From an uncultured cyanobacterium (GTDB lineage: Bacteria; Cyanobacteriota; Cyanobacteriia; PCC-6307; Cyanobiaceae), in NCBI GenBank assembly GCA_903928835.1, contig CAIYSK010000284.1, positions 1 to 13,244 of the forward strand: a DNA stretch of 13,244 nucleotides, written 5' to 3'. Position 1 is the stretch's first letter, and the number at the start of each line of letters is the position of its first letter. The notes under the pieces are model-generated. The model worked only from the letters and a program-made list of their open reading frames with translations. It had not been told where the DNA came from and did not search any database. The position numbers and the translations under genes were made by a program. This document shows positions 9,141 to 13,244 of the stretch, piece after piece.

Positions 9141-9503
9141 ATGGCCGACACACGTCCAGTCGAGACCCTGCTGAAGTCGACAACCCGCCATGTGCGGCTG
9201 TTCACCGCCTGTGTGGAAGGGGGAAACCTGGTGCCCTCCAGCGACCAGCTCACCATGGACGTGGATCCCGACAACGAATTCCTTTGGGATGCCCCGGTGC
9301 TCACCAAGGTGCAAGAACGCTTTGCCGAACTGGTGGGGGCCCAAGCCGGGGCCGATCTCACCGAGTACAACCTGAGGCGCATTGGTTCTGAACTGGAGGG
9401 CCTGATCCGCCAGCTGCTCCAGGCCGGGGAGCTCCGCTACAACCCGAATGCCCGGGTGCTGAACTACTCGATGGGCCTTCCCCGCAGCCCCGAAACCCTG
9501 TGA
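9141..9503 (+). CDS. ndhM: NAD(P)H-quinone oxidoreductase subunit M (NdhM)
   Basis: NdhM is a small peripheral subunit of the cyanobacterial/plastid NDH-1 complex, needed for stable assembly of the hydrophilic arm used in cyclic electron flow, respiration and CO2 uptake. This 120-residue protein has the family core [46 protein letters not shown] and the terminal [12 protein letters not shown]. The ATG at 9141 is preferred to an in-frame TTG at 9099, because the known family starts close to the STTRHVR core. The stop overlaps the start of the DUF3172 gene as GTGA (9500-9503). Confidence 0.96.
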   Translation: MADTRPVETLLKSTTRHVRLFTACVEGGNLVPSSDQLTMDVDPDNEFLWDAPVLTKVQERFAELVGAQAGADLTEYNLRRIGSELEGLIRQLLQAGELRYNPNARVLNYSMGLPRSPETL

Positions 9504-10231
9504 CCCGTTCCCGCTATCGCGCCAACGGGGACGACCCACGCGATCAGAATCGCCCCTACGCCAGTGGCCGCTATGAGGAGGCGTATCGACGGGAGGGGCG
9601 CGAAGGGCGTTACGGCGATCCCCGCCAAGAAGCCTCCAGGTCAGCTGGTCGGGACCGGGGCGGCAATGGGGGCGGGCAACAGGGTGGCCCCGGCGGTGGC
9701 CAGGGCGGGGGACCTGGAGGTGGCAAAGGCGACGGCCAAGGGCCCTTTCAATTCAATGTGGCCAGGATTGCCGTGCTGGCGGGCGTGCTGGTGGTGGGCA
9801 TTGGCATCGGCACCAGCCTCTCGAGCAACACCCAAGGCGACCAGGGCAACATCGCCAGCAGCCAACAGCTCGACATGGCGGTGGCCGATCCGGAGTTCTG
9901 CAAGCAGTGGGGAGCCAGCGCCTTCGTCATGGACGTTGAGGTGTACACAACCATGAACCCCAGTAGCAGCTTTGTGACCCAGCCAACCCTGAAGCCCGGC
10001 TGTGTGATCCGCCGGGAAAACTGGAGCGTGCTGCAGAAGGAGGGGGCCATCACGGCCGACCAAATGCGCCAGTGCAAACAACGCATGAACACCTTTGCCT
10101 ACATCGGCTCTGTCAAAGACAAGCCCGAGGTTCGCTGCGTCTACCAAACCGACACCCGCGAAAACAAATTCATCACCAAAGGCGTGGCCGACGACGCCGC
10201 TGGAGTGACTCCAGAAGCCGACCAGTTCTAG
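9500..10231 (+). CDS. DUF3172 single-pass membrane protein
   Basis: A 243-residue protein of the cyanobacterial family DUF3172, function unknown. Its N-terminal 50 residues are polar, rich in Arg, Tyr and Asp; residues 51-81 are a Gly-rich, low-complexity linker; residues 88-107 ([20 protein letters not shown]) form one membrane segment. The C-terminal domain holds four cysteines (in [28 protein letters not shown]) and is the conserved part. The order suggests a cytoplasmic tail with the Cys domain in the lumen or periplasm, though topology is inferred. The GTG at 9500 overlaps the ndhM stop by 4 nt, so translation is probably coupled. The stop shares a CTAG with that of rbcR. A role connected with NDH-1 or the thylakoid membrane is a context-based guess. 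Confidence 0.88.
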   Translation: MTRSRYRANGDDPRDQNRPYASGRYEEAYRREGREGRYGDPRQEASRSAGRDRGGNGGGQQGGPGGGQGGGPGGGKGDGQGPFQFNVARIAVLAGVLVVGIGIGTSLSSNTQGDQGNIASSQQLDMAVADPEFCKQWGASAFVMDVEVYTTMNPSSSFVTQPTLKPGCVIRRENWSVLQKEGAITADQMRQCKQRMNTFAYIGSVKDKPEVRCVYQTDTRENKFITKGVADDAAGVTPEADQF

Positions 10232-11214
10232 GCCCCTAACGGCAAGGGGGGCTCCCCTTGGGGGGTTTGCAGGGGACGCCGCAGGGGGCTGTCCGGGCTG
10301 GCGAAGACCGGCAACACCTCCTTGCGGAAGGCATCGGAGGCCCGAGAGCAATAGCGGGCTGGATGGGTGATCAGCTTGAGCTGACGCCGCACCAACAGAT
10401 CAGCTACCTGGGGGCGATGCAAGGTGCCTGCCGCCAGTTCGCGCTCAATCGAGACCACCGGCAGGAACGCTGCCCCCAGGCCTGATTGCACCGCATTTTT
10501 AATCGCCTCAAAGGAATTGAGTTCCATTTCGATCTTGAGACGCCCCACGTCCAGACCAGAGCGGGCCAGCAGTTGGTCCACCATCTTGCGGGTGGTGGAC
10601 TGGGCATCGAGGCAGACAAAGCCAAGCCGGTACAGGTCGTCCTTGGTGAGCTCGGGCAGGCGGGCTAGGGCATGCTTGGTGGGCAGCACCAGCGCCAACT
10701 CATCGCTGGCATAGGGCACCACCTGGAGCAAGTCATTGAGCTCCGTGGGCAGCTCGCCTCCAATGATTGCCAAATCGATTTGGCCATTGGCCACACTCCA
10801 GCCGGTGCGCCGGGTGCTGTGCACCTGGAGTTGCACGGCCACATCCGGGTACTTCTGGCGGAACAGGCCAATCATTCGGGGCATCAAATAGGTACCCGTG
10901 GTTTGGCTGGCGCCCACCACCAGGGATCCGCCTTTGAGGTTGTGCAGATCATCGAGGGCGCGGCAGGCCTCCTGGCACTGACTCAGGATGCGATCGCAGT
11001 AACTGAGCAGAAGGTGGCCGGCTTCGGTGAGCTGGGCTTTACGGCCACCGCGATCAAACAGCGACACATTGAGCTGCTTCTCCAGATTCTGGATCTGCAG
11101 ACTCACCGCCGGCTGGGTCACATAGAGGCTATCCGCCGCCTTCTTAAAGCTGCCCTCGCTGGCAATCGCCCGCAGGATGCGCAGCTGATCGAGGGTAAAA
11201 GGCAGGTCTGCCAT
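10228..11214 (-). CDS. rbcR: LysR-type transcriptional regulator, RbcR-like
   Basis: LysR-family activator of the cyanobacterial RbcR group, thought to control Rubisco and carbon-concentrating genes in response to carbon status. The 328-residue protein has an N-terminal winged helix-turn-helix (about 5-64, with [28 protein letters not shown]) and then the periplasmic-binding-like effector domain (about 92-300, with [18 protein letters not shown] and the [11 protein letters not shown] strand). The close match of DNA-binding and effector motifs to RbcR (Synechocystis Sll0998 type) separates it from CmpR and NdhR, though I cannot run a tree. The ATG at 11212-11214 is preferred over TTG 11230-11232, since the conserved [11 protein letters not shown] begins there. 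It is divergent from the NnrU gene over 71 bases and convergent with the DUF3172 gene. Confidence 0.93.
   Translation of the reverse strand: MADLPFTLDQLRILRAIASEGSFKKAADSLYVTQPAVSLQIQNLEKQLNVSLFDRGGRKAQLTEAGHLLLSYCDRILSQCQEACRALDDLHNLKGGSLVVGASQTTGTYLMPRMIGLFRQKYPDVAVQLQVHSTRRTGWSVANGQIDLAIIGGELPTELNDLLQVVPYASDELALVLPTKHALARLPELTKDDLYRLGFVCLDAQSTTRKMVDQLLARSGLDVGRLKIEMELNSFEAIKNAVQSGLGAAFLPVVSIERELAAGTLHRPQVADLLVRRQLKLITHPARYCSRASDAFRKEVLPVFASPDSPLRRPLQTPQGEPPLPLGA
10243..10260 (+). other. 7-bp perfect hairpin after the DUF3172 stop
   Basis: CAAGGGG and CCCCTTG pair around a 4-nt loop, 11 nt past the DUF3172 stop and inside the 3' end of rbcR. No T-run follows (GGGGGGTTT), so a factor-independent terminator is doubtful; it could protect the 3' end of the mRNA or pause polymerase. 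Confidence 0.4.
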
Positions 11215-11236
11215 CGGTGCCACGCAGGCCAAAACT

Positions 11237-11256
11237 CTAGGGGGCCTTCCCTGTAG
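11237..11256. promoter_or_regulatory. Imperfect dyad between rbcR and the NnrU gene
   Basis: CTA-gg-GGG-cctt-CCC-tg-TAG is a 20-base interrupted dyad in the 71-base divergent gap. LysR regulators usually bind such dyads near their own promoter, so autoregulation is plausible. The symmetry is imperfect and there is no footprint support. Confidence 0.25.
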
Positions 11257-11285
11257 CGAGAATCCTGAGGTTTACAACTCCCAAC

Positions 11286-12044
11286 TTGCCGTTGATTGCC
11301 AGCGCTGGATCGCCCACCAACCTGCATCACAGCAGCCTGGTGATGCTTGGGCTCTTGCTTGCCTTTGCCGTGATTCATAGCGGCGGCGCCTCGCTCAGGG
11401 CCTGGGGGGCCGAACGCATTGGCGAGCGGGCTTGGCGGCTGCTATTTGCGGCGGTGAGCATCCCTTCTGCGGTGGTGGTGATCGGCTATTTCCTGGCCCA
11501 CCGCTACGACGGCGTCCGCCTTTGGAACCTCCAAGACCAGGCCTGGATCATCCCTCTGGTGTGGATTGGAACGGCAATCAGCTTCCTCTTCCTCTATCCG
11601 GCCACCTACAACCTGCTGGAAATTCCGGCTGTGCTGAAACCCCAGGTTCGCCTTTACGCCACTGGGATCATCCGGATCAGCCGCCATCCCCAGGCCGTTG
11701 GCCAGGTGCTCTGGTGCGCCACCCACCTGCTCTGGATTGGCAGCAGTTTCACGCTGGTCACCTGCCTGGGCCTCATCGCCCACCACGCGTTTGCGGTGTG
11801 GAATGGGGATCGGCGGCTTGCAAACCGGTTTGGGGCGGCCTTTGAGGAGCTCAAGGCGACCACCTCGATTGTTCCTTTCCGGGCCGTCATCGATGGCCGC
11901 CAACACCTAATAATCGGCGAATTCCTCAGGCCATCCCAGCTGGGCATTGCCATTGCCGTGGGCGTGTTCTGGTGGGCCCACCGCTTCATTGGCTTGGGAG
12001 CCACGGCCTTTTCCCGCACAGGCCTGGGGCATTGGTTGGGCTAA
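11286..12044 (+). CDS. NnrU family membrane protein, probable 15-cis-zeta-carotene isomerase
   Basis: NnrU-family proteins include the heme-containing plant Z-ISO, which isomerises the 15-cis bond of zeta-carotene; cyanobacterial homologues such as the Slr1599 type have been assigned the same role. The 252-residue frame has about five to six hydrophobic spans, the first being VMLGLLLAFAVIHSGGA. The family marks HSGGASLR near the N-terminus and ISRHPQAVGQVLWCATHLLW in the middle carry the conserved His residues that could ligate heme. Sharing the neighbourhood with pds and crtB supports the isomerase role. The start is uncertain: TTG 11286 is the first option, TTG 11292, GTG 11340 and ATG 11343 are others; the last two would cut into the first span. 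It is followed 45 nt later by ndhF on the same strand. Confidence 0.82.
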   Translation: MPLIASAGSPTNLHHSSLVMLGLLLAFAVIHSGGASLRAWGAERIGERAWRLLFAAVSIPSAVVVIGYFLAHRYDGVRLWNLQDQAWIIPLVWIGTAISFLFLYPATYNLLEIPAVLKPQVRLYATGIIRISRHPQAVGQVLWCATHLLWIGSSFTLVTCLGLIAHHAFAVWNGDRRLANRFGAAFEELKATTSIVPFRAVIDGRQHLIIGEFLRPSQLGIAIAVGVFWWAHRFIGLGATAFSRTGLGHWLG

Positions 12045-12089
12045 TGCTCCGGGCTGCCTACACTCGCTGAAAACCGGCCGCGCCGCAGC

Positions 12090-13244
12090 ATGCCTTCCGC
12101 CGCTGAAATCGCCTGGCTCATCCCGGTTCTACCTCTGGCAGGCGCCTGCTTGGTTGGGCTCGGGCTGATCAGCTTCAACCGCACCGTCAATCGGCTGCGC
12201 AAACCCGTCGCTGTCTTCTTGATTAGTTGTGTGGGCGCGGCCGCGGTGTTGAGCTACGCCGCGCTGGCCGAGCAACTGGCCGGCGCAGGCACCACGGAAC
12301 TGCTGTTCAACTGGGCTAGCGCCGGCAACTTCAACCTACAGATGGGCTTCCGGGTGGATGCCCTAGCCGCAGTGATGCTGGCCCTGGTCACCACCATTGC
12401 CGTGCTGGTGATGGTGTACTCCGATGGCTACATGGCCCACGACAAGGGCTATGTGCGCTTTTTCACCTATCTGGCCCTGTTCAGCAGCTCGATGCTGGGC
12501 CTGGTGATCAGCCCCAACCTGCTCGAGATCTATGTGTTTTGGGAGTTGGTGGGGATGTGCTCCTACCTGCTGGTGGGCTTTTGGTACGACCGGGACGGGG
12601 CCGCCAATGCAGCCCAAAAAGCCTTTGTGGTGAACCGGGTGGGCGACTTTGGCCTGCTGCTGGGAATCCTGGGCCTGTTCTGGGCCACGGGCAGCTTCGG
12701 CTTTGAAGAGATTGGCAGTCGCCTTCAAGAGGCCATCGCCGGCGGCAGCGTGCCCGGCTGGGCTGCCATCACCCTCTGCCTCCTGGTGTTCATGGGCCCG
12801 ATGGCGAAATCGGCCCAGTTTCCGCTCCACGTTTGGCTGCCAGATGCCATGGAGGGGCCCACGCCGATTTCAGCCCTGATCCACGCCGCCACGATGGTGG
12901 CGGCCGGGGTGTTCCTGGTGGCCCGCCTCCAACCGGTTTATGTGCCCTTCCCGGAGGTGCAAACCGTGATTGCCGTGGTCGGCACGATCACCCTGTTCTT
13001 GGGTGCCTCGATTGCCCTCACCCAGATGGATCTCAAAAAGGGCCTGGCCTACAGCACGGTCTCCCAATTGGGTTACATGATGCTGGCGATGGGATGCGGT
13101 GCCCCCATCGCCGGCATGTTCCACCTGGTGACCCACGCCTTCTTCAAGGCAATGCTGTTCCTGTGCTCAGGCTCGGTGATCCACGCCATGGAGGAGGTGG
13201 TGGGCCATGAACCCGTGCTCGCCCAAGACATGCGGTTAATGGGC
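12090..13244 (+). CDS. ndhF: NAD(P)H-quinone oxidoreductase subunit 5 (NdhF1), 3' end outside window
   Basis: NdhF (NuoL homologue) is the distal proton-pumping, antiporter-like subunit of NDH-1. The frame runs from ATG 12090 to the window edge with no stop: 385 codons of a protein usually about 660-670 residues long. Conserved features are MGFRVDALAAVMLALVT (N-terminal antiporter domain), LEIYVFWELVGMCSYLLVGFW with the pumping Glu (Glu152), GPMAKSAQFPLHVWLPDAM with the key Lys (Lys240), PTPISALIHAATMVAAGVFL, and VSQLGYMMLA. Many transmembrane spans are evident. The sequence suits the respiratory/cyclic NdhF1 better than the CO2-uptake NdhF3/F4 paralogues, since it lacks neighbours such as ndhD3 or cupA, but this is a context judgement. 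It follows the NnrU gene by 45 bases. Confidence 0.95.
   Translation, partial: MPSAAEIAWLIPVLPLAGACLVGLGLISFNRTVNRLRKPVAVFLISCVGAAAVLSYAALAEQLAGAGTTELLFNWASAGNFNLQMGFRVDALAAVMLALVTTIAVLVMVYSDGYMAHDKGYVRFFTYLALFSSSMLGLVISPNLLEIYVFWELVGMCSYLLVGFWYDRDGAANAAQKAFVVNRVGDFGLLLGILGLFWATGSFGFEEIGSRLQEAIAGGSVPGWAAITLCLLVFMGPMAKSAQFPLHVWLPDAMEGPTPISALIHAATMVAAGVFLVARLQPVYVPFPEVQTVIAVVGTITLFLGASIALTQMDLKKGLAYSTVSQLGYMMLAMGCGAPIAGMFHLVTHAFFKAMLFLCSGSVIHAMEEVVGHEPVLAQDMRLMG

Noticed and set aside
9651..9735. GGN-rich tract as a DNA tandem repeat or CRISPR-like array
   Set aside because: It encodes the Gly-rich linker of the DUF3172 protein; units are irregular and there are no spacers.

Overview
The window is a GC-rich, gene-dense stretch of core chromosome from an alpha-cyanobacterium of the picocyanobacterial Synechococcus/Cyanobium type. 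The evidence is the gene content: cyanobacterial NDH-1 subunits NdhM and NdhF, plant-type phytoene desaturase beside phytoene synthase, a Ycf34 protein, an RbcR-like LysR regulator, a DUF3172 protein and a small RRM protein. The order crtB-pds-ndhM-DUF3172-rbcR-nnrU-ndhF is, from my knowledge, conserved in marine and freshwater picocyanobacteria. I see no phage, transposon, CRISPR, tRNA or rRNA gene, and no gene-free stretch over about 120 bases.

Region 1 (1-2381, + strand) is a lipid operon: the 3' part of fabH, then fabD, then plsC. Together they start acyl chains on ACP and place an acyl group on lysophosphatidate. Region 2 (2378-3886, - strand) reads ycf34 (Fe-S protein), tsaB (tRNA t6A synthesis) and a membrane-anchored YdcF/DUF218 protein. 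Region 3 (3885-6678, + strand) holds a CCA-adding-type tRNA nucleotidyltransferase, a single-RRM RNA-binding protein and an alpha/beta hydrolase. Region 4 (6696-9058, - strand) is the carotenoid pair pds then crtB. Region 5 (9141-10231, +) is ndhM fused by a 4-nt overlap to a DUF3172 membrane protein. Region 6 is rbcR on the - strand (10228-11214), then an NnrU/Z-ISO-like membrane protein (+) and ndhF (+), which runs off the right edge.

Functionally the right half joins photosynthetic electron flow (NdhM, NdhF), CO2-fixation control (RbcR) and the first carotenoid steps (CrtB, Pds, and probably zeta-carotene isomerase from the NnrU gene). The left half covers fatty acid/phospholipid synthesis and tRNA maturation (TsaB, CCA enzyme).

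I did not find a new defence or mobile system. What stands out is fine structure. Two convergent gene pairs share a CTAG double stop. One divergent pair shares a CATG double start. A perfect hairpin covers the ribosome binding site of the YdcF-like gene. One well-conserved gene has no ATG, GTG or TTG upstream of its first domain strand. The NnrU gene is a carotenoid-linked candidate for zeta-carotene isomerase.
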